Below are positions 50,172-59,044 of a stretch of 64,000 bases of DNA, piece after piece. The stretch spans positions 1 through 64,000 of the forward strand of contig CAYVUM010000002.1 in assembly GCA_964454795.1 (NCBI GenBank), given 5' to 3'. The first letter of the stretch is position 1. Each line of letters opens with the position of its first letter. The translations under genes were made by a program, and so were the position numbers. The notes beneath the pieces were generated by a model. The model saw only the letters and a list, made by a program, of their open reading frames with translations, was not told the DNA's origin and ran no database searches. The stretch comes from CAYVUM01 sp964454795. GTDB taxonomy: Bacteria > Pseudomonadota > Alphaproteobacteria > Rhodospirillales > Defluviicoccaceae.

Positions 50172-50975
50172 TCAGGCCCGCATCGCTGGGGCCTGCTCCG
50201 GCCGGGCCGCCTTGCGGAACAGCGTGAAGAAGTTGTCGGTCGTGGTGGCGGCCAGTTCGGCCACCGTGACTCCGCGGACCCGCGCCACCTCGGCTGCCGT
50301 GTAGGCGACGTAGGCCGGCTCATTGCGTTTCCCCCGCTTCGGCACCGGCGCCAGGTACGGCGAATCGGTCTCCACCAGGATCCGGTCGGCCGGCAGGGCA
50401 GCGGCGACGGCGCGGAGCGCGTCGGCCGTCTTGAAGGTGATGATTCCCGAGAACGAGATCAGCAGCCCCAGCCCGACCGCCCGGTCGGCCAGCCGCTGCG
50501 TGGAGCTGAAACAGTGGATCAGGCCCGGAAACGCACCGTCGGCGTGCTCCTCGGCGAGGATTGCAGCCGTGTCGTCATCCGCCTCCCGGGTGTGGACGAT
50601 CAGCGGCAGGCCGGTCGCCCGCGCCGCGTGGATATGGGCACGGAACGACCGCTGCTGTGCCGCCCGCGGGGAGTGCATGTAATGATAATCGAGGCCGGTT
50701 TCGCCAAAGCCGACCACCTTGGGATGGTCGGCCAGTTCGATCAGCCGGTCCGCCGGGGTTTGCGGTTCCGCGCCCGCCTCGTGGGGATGGATGCCGACCG
50801 TGCACCAGACCCGATCCCAGCGTTCGGCAACGGCGAGGACCTGCTCGAACCGGGTGACGTGGGTGCAGATGGTCAGCATGGTGCCGACCCCGGCGTTGCC
50901 GGCGCGGGCCATGACCCCGTCGATCTCGGCGGCAAGCTCCGGGAAGTCGAGATGACAGTGACTGTCAACCAGCAC
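50172..50975 (-). CDS. TatD-family metal-dependent hydrolase
   Basis: The 267-residue TIM-barrel hydrolase has metal ligands in 'DSHCHLDFPEL', Glu in 'GFGETGLDYHY', His in 'IVHTREADDD' and 'IHCFSST', and the family end motif 'ETDSPYLAPVP'. TatD proteins are 3'-5' exonucleases and D-aminoacyl-tRNA-type hydrolases. It follows metG after five bases, an arrangement conserved in many bacteria. Confidence 0.95.
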   Translation of the reverse strand: MLVDSHCHLDFPELAAEIDGVMARAGNAGVGTMLTICTHVTRFEQVLAVAERWDRVWCTVGIHPHEAGAEPQTPADRLIELADHPKVVGFGETGLDYHYMHSPRAAQQRSFRAHIHAARATGLPLIVHTREADDDTAAILAEEHADGAFPGLIHCFSSTQRLADRAVGLGLLISFSGIITFKTADALRAVAAALPADRILVETDSPYLAPVPKRGKRNEPAYVAYTAAEVARVRGVTVAELAATTTDNFFTLFRKAARPEQAPAMRA

Positions 50976-50980
50976 GACGC

Positions 50981-52555
50981 TCAGCCTCGCTTTGCGGGTG
51001 AACGGCTTTCAGTCCCCTCGGCAACGTACCGCGGAAACACCGGCGCCGGTTCCGGCAAAGCCGTGCCGGCGGTCAGGGCATGGTCCGTATCGAGGGCCGC
51101 GAACGTCCGCTGCTCGACCGGGACGGCGAGCTGATCGAGCAGCCGCGCCGACGCATCCGGGACCAGCGGCTGGGTCAGGATCGCCAGATGGCGGAGGGTC
51201 TCGGCGAGCACCCACAGCACCGTGCCCATCCGCTCCGGATCGGTCTTGCGCAGCGTCCAAGGCGCCTGGCGGTCCACATAGCCGTTGGCGGCGCGGATGA
51301 CGACCCAGATCCGCTCAATCCCCTCATGGAACGCCTGGACGTCAAGGGCTGTGCGGACGGCAGGCAGCAACGCCCCGGCAGCAGCAAGCAGAGCCCGGTC
51401 GTCGTCGGCAAGCGGCCCCGGCGCCGGGACGGCTCCGTCGCTGTTCCGGGCGACCATCGACAGGACCCGCTGGGCGAGATTGCCGTAGTCGTTGGCCAGT
51501 TCCCCGTTAATCCGGCTGACGGCCGATTCGTGCGAGAAATCGCCGTCGTTGCCGAACGGCACCTCGCGGAGCATGACGTAGCGAACCTGGTCGAGCCCGT
51601 ACTCGTCGATCAGGTGCAGCGGATCGATGGCATTGCCGAGGGACTTGGACATCTTCTGGCCCTCAATCGTCCACCAGCCGTGGGCGAACACCCGTTTCGG
51701 CGGCTCGAGCCCGGCAGCCATCAGGAACGCCGGCCAGTACACGGCATGGAAGCGCAGGATGTCCTTGCCGACCATGTGCAGATCGGCCGGCCAATAGCGG
51801 GCGAAGTCGCCGGAGGTCTCTGGAAAGCCGAGAGCGGTGATGTAGTTGGTGAGGGCGTCGAGCCAGACGTACATGACATGCGCCTCGTCGCCCGGCACCG
51901 GCACGCCCCACGAAAACGTCGTCCGCGAGACCGACAGGTCCTGCAGGCCGCCGCGGACAAAGCTGGTCACTTCGTTGAAGCGGGCTTTCGGCCCGACGAA
52001 GGCGGGGTTGGCGGCGTAGAACGCGAGCAGCCGGTCCTGCCAAGCCGACAGCCGGAAGAAGTAGCTGGGCTCCTCGATCCACTCCACCGGCGCGCCGGAG
52101 GGGGCGAGCCGGGTGCCGTCCGCCGCCGTTGTCAACTCGGCCTCGGCGTAGAACGCCTCGTCCCGGACCGCATACCAGCCGGTATAGCCGCCGAGGTAGA
52201 TCTCCCCGGCGTCGATCAGGCGCTGCCAGAGCGCCTGGCAGGCCCGGCGATGCCGGGGTTCTGTGGTGCGGATGAAATCGTCGTTGGTGAACTTCATGGC
52301 CACTGTCAGGTCGCGGAAATTCTGCGCCACCTGATCGGTGAAGGTCTGCGGCGCCACCCCGGCCGCCGCTGCGGCCTTGTCCACCTTCTGACCGTGTTCG
52401 TCTGTGCCGGTCAGAAACCGCACATCGAAGCCGTCCAGGCGCTTGAACCGCGCCACCACGTCACACGCGAGCGAGGTGTACATGTGACCGATGTGCGGCT
52501 TGTCGTTGACGTAGTAGATCGGCGTCGTGACGTAGTAGGTGCCGGGCGCAGCCAT
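50981..52555 (-). CDS. metG: methionyl-tRNA synthetase
   Basis: The 524-residue class I synthetase charges tRNA-Met. The Rossmann core has 'YVTTPIYYVNDKPHIGHMY' with the HIGH motif and 'KMSKSLGNAIDP' with KMSKS, followed by an alpha-helical anticodon domain. It lacks the C-terminal dimerisation OB domain of longer MetRS. ATG 52555 is supported by GAGGA upstream and by the family N terminus; the frame open to 52738 overlaps holB and is not coding. Confidence 0.97.
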   Translation of the reverse strand: MAAPGTYYVTTPIYYVNDKPHIGHMYTSLACDVVARFKRLDGFDVRFLTGTDEHGQKVDKAAAAAGVAPQTFTDQVAQNFRDLTVAMKFTNDDFIRTTEPRHRRACQALWQRLIDAGEIYLGGYTGWYAVRDEAFYAEAELTTAADGTRLAPSGAPVEWIEEPSYFFRLSAWQDRLLAFYAANPAFVGPKARFNEVTSFVRGGLQDLSVSRTTFSWGVPVPGDEAHVMYVWLDALTNYITALGFPETSGDFARYWPADLHMVGKDILRFHAVYWPAFLMAAGLEPPKRVFAHGWWTIEGQKMSKSLGNAIDPLHLIDEYGLDQVRYVMLREVPFGNDGDFSHESAVSRINGELANDYGNLAQRVLSMVARNSDGAVPAPGPLADDDRALLAAAGALLPAVRTALDVQAFHEGIERIWVVIRAANGYVDRQAPWTLRKTDPERMGTVLWVLAETLRHLAILTQPLVPDASARLLDQLAVPVEQRTFAALDTDHALTAGTALPEPAPVFPRYVAEGTESRSPAKRG

Positions 52556-52587
52556 CGGCTCGGAGATCCTCTGCGGGGCGGCGGCGG

Positions 52588-53682
52588 TTACGCCGGGGTT
52601 CGAACGGCAGGGTCCCGGTACCTGCGGACGGCTTCGCGAAGCTCCAGCAGCAGGGTCAGAAACACCTGCCGCCGGTCCAGATTGGCACTCTCCGTCCGCG
52701 CCAGGAGGCCGCGGCTCTTGTCCCACAGCTCCAGCCACCGATCAAGGCCGACCCGGCCATGGGGCGGCGAAGCGGTCGCTCCGGTTGCCGTTTCCGCGGA
52801 TCGCGCGGCGCCGGCCGCGATTCGGATCCGCTCGGCAAGCCGGTCCGTGAGGTGATCGGCGGCGAGCCGGAACAGACCCTCCGCCCCGGACTTGCCAACC
52901 CGGTCGGCAAGCCCGAACAGCGCGGCCGGATCCGCCTCGGCGAGGCCGCTCAGCACATCATCGATCTCCGCCAGCACCGCCGCGCCGCCGCTCGCGGCCA
53001 GGGTCAACGCCCGGCCGGCACTGCCTCCGGCCAGCCGGACCACCTCAGTCCGGCCCGCAACGTGGTCCAGTGATGCATACCGGGCGAGCAGCGTGTTCAC
53101 ATCGGCATCGGCGAGCGGGCGCAGTGGCAACTGCCGGCACCGCGACCGCACCGTCGGCAGCAACCGGCCGGGCCGGTGACAGACCAGCATCAGCACCGTC
53201 CGCGCCGGCGGTTCTTCCAGGACCTTGAGCAGCGCATTCTGGGCGTTGAGGTTCATCTCGTCGGCCGGATCGATGATCACCGCCCGCCAGCCGCCTTCGG
53301 CTGCGGTACGGCCAAGCCGCTCGCGGAGTGCCCGGACCTGCTCGACAACGATCTCGCCGCGCAGCCTGCCGGTGTTCTCGTTCACCGCGCGCTCGATGGT
53401 GATCAGGTCGAGATGGCCGCCGCTGGCGACCCGCCGGAACACCGGGTGGTCCGGATCAATCCCCAGTCCCGCCCCCGACGCCAGTGCACCTTCGCCGCCG
53501 GCAAGGACGAAACGGGCGAACCGGAAGGCCAGCGTCGCCTTGCCGATGCCGGCCGGGCCGGTGACCAGCCAGCCGTGGGCGAGCCGGTCGCGCTCCCAGG
53601 CGTGGCGGAGGGCGATCTCGGCCTCACGATGTCCGAGCAAATCGGGATTGGCGCGGGGCGGCGGCGGGGTCACTTCGCTCAC
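52588..53682 (-). CDS. holB: DNA polymerase III subunit delta'
   Basis: The 364-residue AAA-type protein belongs to the clamp loader. The P-loop-like 'GPAGIGKATLAFRFARF' lies near residue 43, 'VEQVRALRERLG' and 'DEMNLNAQNALLKVLEEPP' follow, and 'RSRCRQLPLRPL' marks the arginine-finger (SRC) motif. No zinc-binding Cys cluster is seen. It overlaps the tmk stop by four bases, and metG starts 32 bp after its end. Confidence 0.95.
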   Translation of the reverse strand: MSEVTPPPPRANPDLLGHREAEIALRHAWERDRLAHGWLVTGPAGIGKATLAFRFARFVLAGGEGALASGAGLGIDPDHPVFRRVASGGHLDLITIERAVNENTGRLRGEIVVEQVRALRERLGRTAAEGGWRAVIIDPADEMNLNAQNALLKVLEEPPARTVLMLVCHRPGRLLPTVRSRCRQLPLRPLADADVNTLLARYASLDHVAGRTEVVRLAGGSAGRALTLAASGGAAVLAEIDDVLSGLAEADPAALFGLADRVGKSGAEGLFRLAADHLTDRLAERIRIAAGAARSAETATGATASPPHGRVGLDRWLELWDKSRGLLARTESANLDRRQVFLTLLLELREAVRRYRDPAVRTPA

Positions 53683-54317
53683 AAGGCAACTCCCAGACGC
53701 TCCGCGACCACAGCACAGGCGCGGAGGGCGACCGCCGCCTCGGCCCCGTCGCCAGCGACGACGGCGCAGCGATCCGGTTCCCGGCGGGCGATCTCGAGAA
53801 AGCCCGCGCGCACCCGCTCATGGAAGGCCGGATCCAGGCGCTCGTAGCGATCGCCGTCGGGAGAGCGGGCGCGGGCGCGGGCCAGCCCGGCGGTGACGTC
53901 GAGATCGAAGATGAGCGTCAGGTCGGGCCGGATGTCGGGAACCACCAGGGCGTGCAGTCCGGCGATCAACTCCCGGCCGAGTCCGTGGCCGTATCCCTGG
54001 TACGCCATCGTTGAATCGGCGAACCGGTCCGAGACCACCCACGCGCCGGCCGCCAGCGCCGGCAGCACCGTCGCATCCAGATGTTCGCGGCGGGCGGCGT
54101 AGTGGAGCAGGGCCTCCGAAAGCGGCGAGAGGGCCGTCTCCCCGGTCAGCACCACGGTGCGGATCGCCTCGGCGGCCGGGGCACCACCCGGCTCGCGGGT
54201 CAGCCGGGTCGGGTAGCCGCCCGCGGTCAACGCGTCGGCGAGCCGTCGCGCCTGGGTCGACTTGCCAGCCCCCTCGATCCCCTCGACGGTGATGAAGCGC
54301 CCGCGCGTTCCGGACGT
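53679..54317 (-). CDS. tmk: thymidylate kinase, no canonical start codon (ACG)
   Basis: The 212-residue enzyme phosphorylates dTMP. The P-loop is 'GIEGAGKSTQ', followed by 'TREPGGAPAAEAIR' and 'SDRFADSTMAYQG'. The coding frame runs to 54317, where the codon is ACG in 'TSGTRGRFITVEG'. With ATG there the N terminus would be perfectly family-like, and GGGGAG lies seven bases upstream. From that ACG back to an in-frame TAG at 54348-54350 there is no ATG, GTG or TTG. The first in-frame TTG downstream (54230) would delete the P-loop. Either ACG is used, or a base is wrong in the assembly, or the gene has lost its start. The carboxypeptidase stop is 13 bp upstream. Confidence 0.9.
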   Translation of the reverse strand, partial: TSGTRGRFITVEGIEGAGKSTQARRLADALTAGGYPTRLTREPGGAPAAEAIRTVVLTGETALSPLSEALLHYAARREHLDATVLPALAAGAWVVSDRFADSTMAYQGYGHGLGRELIAGLHALVVPDIRPDLTLIFDLDVTAGLARARARSPDGDRYERLDPAFHERVRAGFLEIARREPDRCAVVAGDGAEAAVALRACAVVAERLGVAL

Positions 54318-54330
54318 GGCCCGTCTCCCC

Positions 54331-55536
54331 TCACTGCAACTGGTGCATGACTAGGTGCTCGACGACGGCGAACAGCCGGCCGAGGACTCCCAGCTTCTCG
54401 ACGTCGGCGCCGGCGACCAGTGGGAACCGCATCGGCTCCACGCCTTCCGCACTCACCTCCAGGGTAGCGATGGCAGCACCGCGGGCGATCGGCGCGGGCA
54501 CGGGGCCGTCGTAGCGCACCACCGCTGCCATGCTGTCGCGGGCGTCGCGCGGCAGGGTGACAACCAAGTCGGTCTCCGAGGTCAGCGGGACCGTGTCGGT
54601 CGCACCGAGCCAGACGTCGGCCTCCTCCAGCGTCGCACCGGCGGCCAGCAGGGTGTAGTTCTCGAACTCCCGGAACCCCCAGGCCATCAGGCGTTCGGCC
54701 TCGGCGGTCCGCTGGCGGATGCTCTCCAGGCCATTGATCACCAGAACCAGCCGCCGGCCGTCCTGCACCGCCGAGGCGGTCAGGCCATAGCCGGAAGCCT
54801 CGGTGTGCCCGGTTTTCAGCCCGTCGGCGCCGATGTTTTTGTACAGCAGCGGGTTGCGGTTGCCCTGGCGGATGCCGTTGTGGGTGTATTCGGTCTCCGC
54901 ATAATAGTGGTAGTAGGCAGGGAATCGCCTGATTGTCTCGATCGCCAGGGTCGCGAGGTCACGGGCCGTGGTCAGATGCCCTGGATCAGGAAGGCCGGCG
55001 GCATTGGTAAAGGTTGTGCTGGTCAGGCCGATGTCCCTGCCGACCCGGGTCATGTCGCGCGCGAACGCCTCTTCGCTGCCCGACAGGCCCTCAGCCAGGA
55101 CGATCGAGGCATCGTTGCCGGACTGAACGATGATGCCGCGAAGCAACTCCTCGACCGTGACCTCTGAGCCGACGTCGAGAAACATCGTCGAACCGCCGCT
55201 GGCGGCACCGCCCTTGCGCCAGGCGTTCTCGCTGACCGTAAAGGTGTCGTCCAGGGCGAGGCGGCCTTCGCTCAGCGCTTGGAAGGCCATGAACACAGTC
55301 ATCACCTTGCTCATCGACGCCGGCGGCATGGGCTCATCGGCGTTCTTCGCGAACAGGGTAACGCCGGTGGTGGCATCGACGAGCAGCGCCTGCGGCGCTG
55401 CGGACTCGAAGGCTGTGAGCGGGCGCGCCGCAGCGACCTGAAGGGCTGCCAGGGCGAGAATCGCACAGGCCACCCGAAAGGACCACGGCGGACGGGCAGG
55501 TCCGATTCGCGGCGATGACGGCTGCCAGTTCATCAT
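54331..55536 (-). CDS. D-alanyl-D-alanine carboxypeptidase (PBP5/DacA-C family)
   Basis: A 401-residue penicillin-binding protein that trims the terminal D-Ala from peptidoglycan stem peptides. A signal sequence ('FRVACAILALAALQVAAA') precedes the peptidase S11 domain with SxxK 'SMSK', SxN in 'VQSGNDASI' and 'GLKTGHTEA'. The C-terminal PBP5 domain ends in 'AVVEHLVMHQ', a possible amphipathic membrane anchor. It heads the tmk-holB-metG-tatD-MBL operon. Confidence 0.96.
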   Translation of the reverse strand: MMNWQPSSPRIGPARPPWSFRVACAILALAALQVAAARPLTAFESAAPQALLVDATTGVTLFAKNADEPMPPASMSKVMTVFMAFQALSEGRLALDDTFTVSENAWRKGGAASGGSTMFLDVGSEVTVEELLRGIIVQSGNDASIVLAEGLSGSEEAFARDMTRVGRDIGLTSTTFTNAAGLPDPGHLTTARDLATLAIETIRRFPAYYHYYAETEYTHNGIRQGNRNPLLYKNIGADGLKTGHTEASGYGLTASAVQDGRRLVLVINGLESIRQRTAEAERLMAWGFREFENYTLLAAGATLEEADVWLGATDTVPLTSETDLVVTLPRDARDSMAAVVRYDGPVPAPIARGAAIATLEVSAEGVEPMRFPLVAGADVEKLGVLGRLFAVVEHLVMHQLQ

Positions 55537-55607
55537 CTGCGTTCGCTCCCCTCAATTCCTACCGGCACCCGACCGGACACGACCCGCAGCGGATGCCTGA
55601 CTGATCT

Positions 55608-56432
55608 TCAGTCGACGATAACCCGCGAGGCGGGAAAGCCGGCATCGCTTGCGGCCATCCGCAGCCGCTCGGCCTCGTCCACCGACGACACCGGACCGAG
55701 CCGCACCCGAAAGACCTCACCCTGCTCAATCACCACCGGGGAAACCTGGACCGGGCCGAGATCACGCAGCCGGCCGCTGACCTCCAGGGCGTTATGATAG
55801 CGCGCGAAGGCGCCGGCCTGCACGTACACCGCGCCCGTTCCGCCGCGGCGGACTGTGGGCTCCGTCCGCGCCGCTGGCGCAGTTGGGACCGGCGCTGCCG
55901 GCGACGGCGCAGCGGCTGCGGTCTCCAGGGGCTGGTCGGCGAGCACCTGAACCCGAACCCGGGCAACCCCGGCGTGACGGAAACCCAGCACCTCGGCAGC
56001 CCGGCGCGAGACGTCGATGATCCGGCCATGGGCGAACGGCCCACGATCATTGATGCGCAGATCGACGCTGCGGCCGTTTTCAAGGTTGGTCACCCGCACC
56101 ATTGTCGGCATCGGCAAGGTGGTGTGCGCCGCGGTCATCGCGTGCATGTCGAACCGCTCACCGTTGGCGGTGCGGCGACTGTGGAACTTCCGGCCATACC
56201 AGGAGGCAACACCGACCTGGTCATAGGTCGGATCGACCCGCGGCTCATAGTCGACGCCGTTGATCCGGTAGGGCTTACCCACCTTGTAGCCAGGCGGCGG
56301 GGGAGACGCCGAAGGCGCCCGTTCGACCGGGCGGGTCTCGGCACAAGCCGCGAGAAGCAGCAGAGTCGCCAGGGTCAGCCAGAGGCTGCTCGGCATCCGC
56401 GCGGCCGCTGTCTGTCCGAAACGGGCGGTCAT
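55608..56432 (-). CDS. rlpA: RlpA-family septal lytic transglycosylase with SPOR domain
   Basis: This 274-residue lipoprotein cleaves glycan strands lacking stem peptides. Lipobox 'ATLLLLAACAE' is followed by a double-psi beta-barrel RlpA domain ('GVASWYGRKFHSRRTANGE', 'HAMTAAHTTLPMPT', 'RINDRGPFAHGRIIDVS') and, after an Ala/Pro linker, a SPOR domain ('VYVQAGAFARYHNA') for septum binding. Its start overlaps the upstream transglycosylase stop by four bases, giving a three-gene murein operon. Confidence 0.95.
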   Translation of the reverse strand: MTARFGQTAAARMPSSLWLTLATLLLLAACAETRPVERAPSASPPPPGYKVGKPYRINGVDYEPRVDPTYDQVGVASWYGRKFHSRRTANGERFDMHAMTAAHTTLPMPTMVRVTNLENGRSVDLRINDRGPFAHGRIIDVSRRAAEVLGFRHAGVARVRVQVLADQPLETAAAAPSPAAPVPTAPAARTEPTVRRGGTGAVYVQAGAFARYHNALEVSGRLRDLGPVQVSPVVIEQGEVFRVRLGPVSSVDEAERLRMAASDAGFPASRVIVD

Positions 56433-57670
56433 CTGGGTGGCCCCTGCTGCAGGCGCCGCAGAACGACGATGCTTGGATGACCGTCTGCAGGCAGGCCGTG
56501 GCGCTGCTGAAATCCGCGGATCGCTGCCCGGGTCTTCGAGCCGACGACGCCGTCGATACCACCGGTATCGTAACCGTAGCTGGCCAGCAGCCGCTGCAGT
56601 TCCCGGACCTGGGCCTGGGAAAGCGCCACCTCGTTGGCCGGGGCGGGCGTTACCAGCGGACCGCTGCCCGCCAGACGGTCGGCCAGATGGCCGACGGCGA
56701 CGGCATACAACTCCGAGCGGTTCCAGGCGAGAATCACCTGAAAGTTCTTGTAGGCGAGAAACGCGGGACCGCCACTCGCGCCGCCGGGCAGAACCACGGC
56801 CGCAGAGATCGCCGCCTCCGGAAGCGGGCCACCGCGGGCGTCCCGCACCCCGAGCGCTGCCCATTCGGCGACCGGACGACGGCGCTCGAGCCCGGTGCGG
56901 GCGTAGTCGAAGCCGGCCGGCAGCATCACTTCCCGACCCCAGCGCTCATCGGCCTGCCAGCCCGAGGCCGCCAGGTAGTTGGCGGCAGAGGCAAAAATAT
57001 CAGGGAGGCTCCGCCAAAGGTCACGGCGGCCGTCGCCATCGAAATCCACGGCGTAGCTCTCATAGGTGGTCGGGATGAACTGGGGCTGGCCCATCGCCCC
57101 TGCCCACGAGGACCGTGCATCGAGGGGAATGTCGCCCCGCCCCGCGCCCCGCAGGGCAGCCAGCAATTGCGCACGGAAAAACCCGCCGCGGCGGGGATCG
57201 TACGCCAGGGTGGCGACCGCCTCGAACAGCCGGAAATCCCCGGTATAGCTGCCGTAATTGCTCTCCAAACCCCAGAGCGCCACCAGCACCGCCGCGGGGA
57301 CGCCGTATCGCCGTTCCACCTGCTCAAGCAGGGCGCGGTGCTCCACAAGCAGGGCACGGCCGCGGGAAATCCGCTCGTCGGTGACCCGGCGCTCGAGATA
57401 GCGCCAGAAGGTCTGGGTGAACTCCGGCTGCCTGCGGTCGAGTTCGATGATCCGGGGATTGCGGCGAACGCCGGCGAGCGCCTGCTGCACCACCTCTGCA
57501 TCGACGCCGCCAGCGACGGCTTGGCGGCGGATGCCGTCCAGGAACGCCTCGAAGCTTTCGGCGCGGGCGGACGACGGGGTGACCACCAGGCCCACCGCCA
57601 GAGCCAGCATGATCGCCGCAACACCGATCGCCAGCCGCCTCGCCGCCACCTCTGAACTTCGGAGCCTCAT
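56429..57670 (-). CDS. MltB-type lytic murein transglycosylase with peptidoglycan-binding domain
   Basis: The 413-residue protein has a signal peptide ('RLAIGVAAIMLALAVGLVV'), an SLT_2 domain with catalytic Glu in 'WGLESNYGSYTGDF' and 'GAMGQPQFIPTTYESYAVD', and a C-terminal PG_binding_1 domain ('VRELQRLLASYGYDTGG', 'KTRAAIRGFQQRHGL'). It cuts peptidoglycan to form anhydromuropeptides. ATG 57670 overlaps the YdcF-type stop by four bases; the longer frame to 57847 is non-coding. Confidence 0.95.
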   Translation of the reverse strand: MRLRSSEVAARRLAIGVAAIMLALAVGLVVTPSSARAESFEAFLDGIRRQAVAGGVDAEVVQQALAGVRRNPRIIELDRRQPEFTQTFWRYLERRVTDERISRGRALLVEHRALLEQVERRYGVPAAVLVALWGLESNYGSYTGDFRLFEAVATLAYDPRRGGFFRAQLLAALRGAGRGDIPLDARSSWAGAMGQPQFIPTTYESYAVDFDGDGRRDLWRSLPDIFASAANYLAASGWQADERWGREVMLPAGFDYARTGLERRRPVAEWAALGVRDARGGPLPEAAISAAVVLPGGASGGPAFLAYKNFQVILAWNRSELYAVAVGHLADRLAGSGPLVTPAPANEVALSQAQVRELQRLLASYGYDTGGIDGVVGSKTRAAIRGFQQRHGLPADGHPSIVVLRRLQQGPPR

Positions 57671-58527
57671 GGTTTGCCAGTGCGCGATTCGCGAGCCGTT
57701 GTCAACCGGCCCGGTTCGCCGCCACGCGGCCCGGGAAACGGCGTTTCCACATAGTCGTTCAGCCAGTAGGCAAGCAGACCGACCCATTCGTGAATCGCCA
57801 GAGCCAGGAGATCGAGGCCGCCGGCGACGGCGAACCCGGGCGGCCACCAGGAGAGCATCCCGTCACTGCGATAATCCACGGGAAACGGAATCACTGGCAG
57901 GCCGACGCGCCGGAAGCAGCCCACCGACCGCGGCATGTGATAGGCCGAGGTGACCAGGACCCAGGCGCCTTCCGGCGCCTCGCCGGCCTCGGTGAGCATC
58001 TGCGCCACGTACAACGCGTTCTCGTAGGTGTTGCGCGACGCGGCCTCGGTCTCAACGCGATCCGGCGGCAGCCCGGCCTGACGGAAGACGGTGCGGGCGA
58101 ACTCCGCTTCGGTCAGGCCGACCCGGGTCAGCGAGGCATCGCCGCCGGTGAAGATCAGCCGGGCGCCCGGGTAGCGGTGGGCGAGGCCGGCCCCTTCGGT
58201 CATCCGCTCGGCGCTCGCCTTGAGCGCAACCTGCCCGCGGCTCGCCGACAGGTGTGGGCCGATCGCACCGCCGAGAACAATGATCCCGTCGATACGCTCC
58301 GGCAGCGGGCGGGCCTGGGGAAAACGGTTCTCGAGGAGACGCAACGACCACTCCGGCAGTGGCGTCGCCGCCACGAGGATGACGAACAGCGCCGAGAACA
58401 GGGTCACCGCGACGCCGAGGCGCCGCCACGGGGACAGCAACAGCAGGGCGGCCGCACAGACGGCGAGGCCGAGGAAATTGTGCGGGGTCAGCAGCCAACC
58501 GGCCAGCCGTGAAGCGAGAAAGAACAT
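57667..58527 (-). CDS. YdcF-family (DUF218) membrane protein
   Basis: The 286-residue protein has two N-terminal membrane segments ('FLGLAVCAAALLLLSPW', 'LGVAVTLFSALFVILV') and a DUF218 domain with 'IDGIIVLGGAIG', 'LIFTGGDASL', 'ASRNTYENALYV' and 'LVTSAYHMPRS'. Related proteins such as ElyC and SanA act in envelope or lipid-carrier homeostasis. As the first gene of the YdcF-MltB-RlpA operon it is probably also a cell-wall factor. Confidence 0.9.
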   Translation of the reverse strand: MFFLASRLAGWLLTPHNFLGLAVCAAALLLLSPWRRLGVAVTLFSALFVILVAATPLPEWSLRLLENRFPQARPLPERIDGIIVLGGAIGPHLSASRGQVALKASAERMTEGAGLAHRYPGARLIFTGGDASLTRVGLTEAEFARTVFRQAGLPPDRVETEAASRNTYENALYVAQMLTEAGEAPEGAWVLVTSAYHMPRSVGCFRRVGLPVIPFPVDYRSDGMLSWWPPGFAVAGGLDLLALAIHEWVGLLAYWLNDYVETPFPGPRGGEPGRLTTARESRTGKP

Positions 58528-58794
58528 GGGGCGGACCTTGCCCTGCGCCGGCTCGGGAGTGCAACGTCCAAAGATCCACCTGAAGCCCTGGCTGCGATCT
58601 TGGCGGCGACCTGACTGTCGTCTGCTCGAAACAATTTCAGAAGAAAAAACGTTGACATTCTTCGGCGTTAACGCAGCACTTGGCTGTTGATTTCCAACCA
58701 GCGGTGCGCCAAAGTGAATGCACGAGCCAACGCTGCAAGGTTATTCGCCCGCCGAAGTCTTGATGTAAACATGTCAAAAGAAGGAAAAACGCCC

Positions 58795-59031
58795 GTGCTG
58801 ATGGACCGTACACTGGATCAACCATGGCTCATCCCCCCCCGGTCAGCAGAAACCAGAAATTCCCGGTGGGTCGGCGAGCCCCGCCTGGTTGATCTGCTTG
58901 CTGATCCGGTCCTGCGTGCGCTGATGAGTCGCGACCGGGTTGATGTGGACGACCTGCTCGGGCTGGCCCGCGGTCTTCAGGCCCGGTTCACTGACATTCA
59001 GGGTCAGCCGGTCGCGGCCGCCGGGCTGTGA
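58795..59031 (+). CDS. small hypothetical protein (78 aa)
   Basis: A short soluble protein without recognised family. The C-terminal half, 'LVDLLADPVLRALMSRDRVD' followed by a Leu-rich helix, resembles small uncharacterised alphaproteobacterial proteins. GTG 58795 is preferred because AAGGA stands nine bases upstream; ATG 58801 and ATG 58771 are in-frame alternatives. The ~265 bp before it are AT-richer than average and contain TTGACA (58652-58657) without a clear -10. It converges on pcm. Confidence 0.6.
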   Translation: MLMDRTLDQPWLIPPRSAETRNSRWVGEPRLVDLLADPVLRALMSRDRVDVDDLLGLARGLQARFTDIQGQPVAAAGL

Positions 59032-59044
59032 CATCGGCCGGTGT

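Noticed and set aside
53679..54230. Thymidylate kinase starting at TTG 54230
   Set aside because: This start would remove the ATP-binding P-loop, which is intact just upstream in the same frame.
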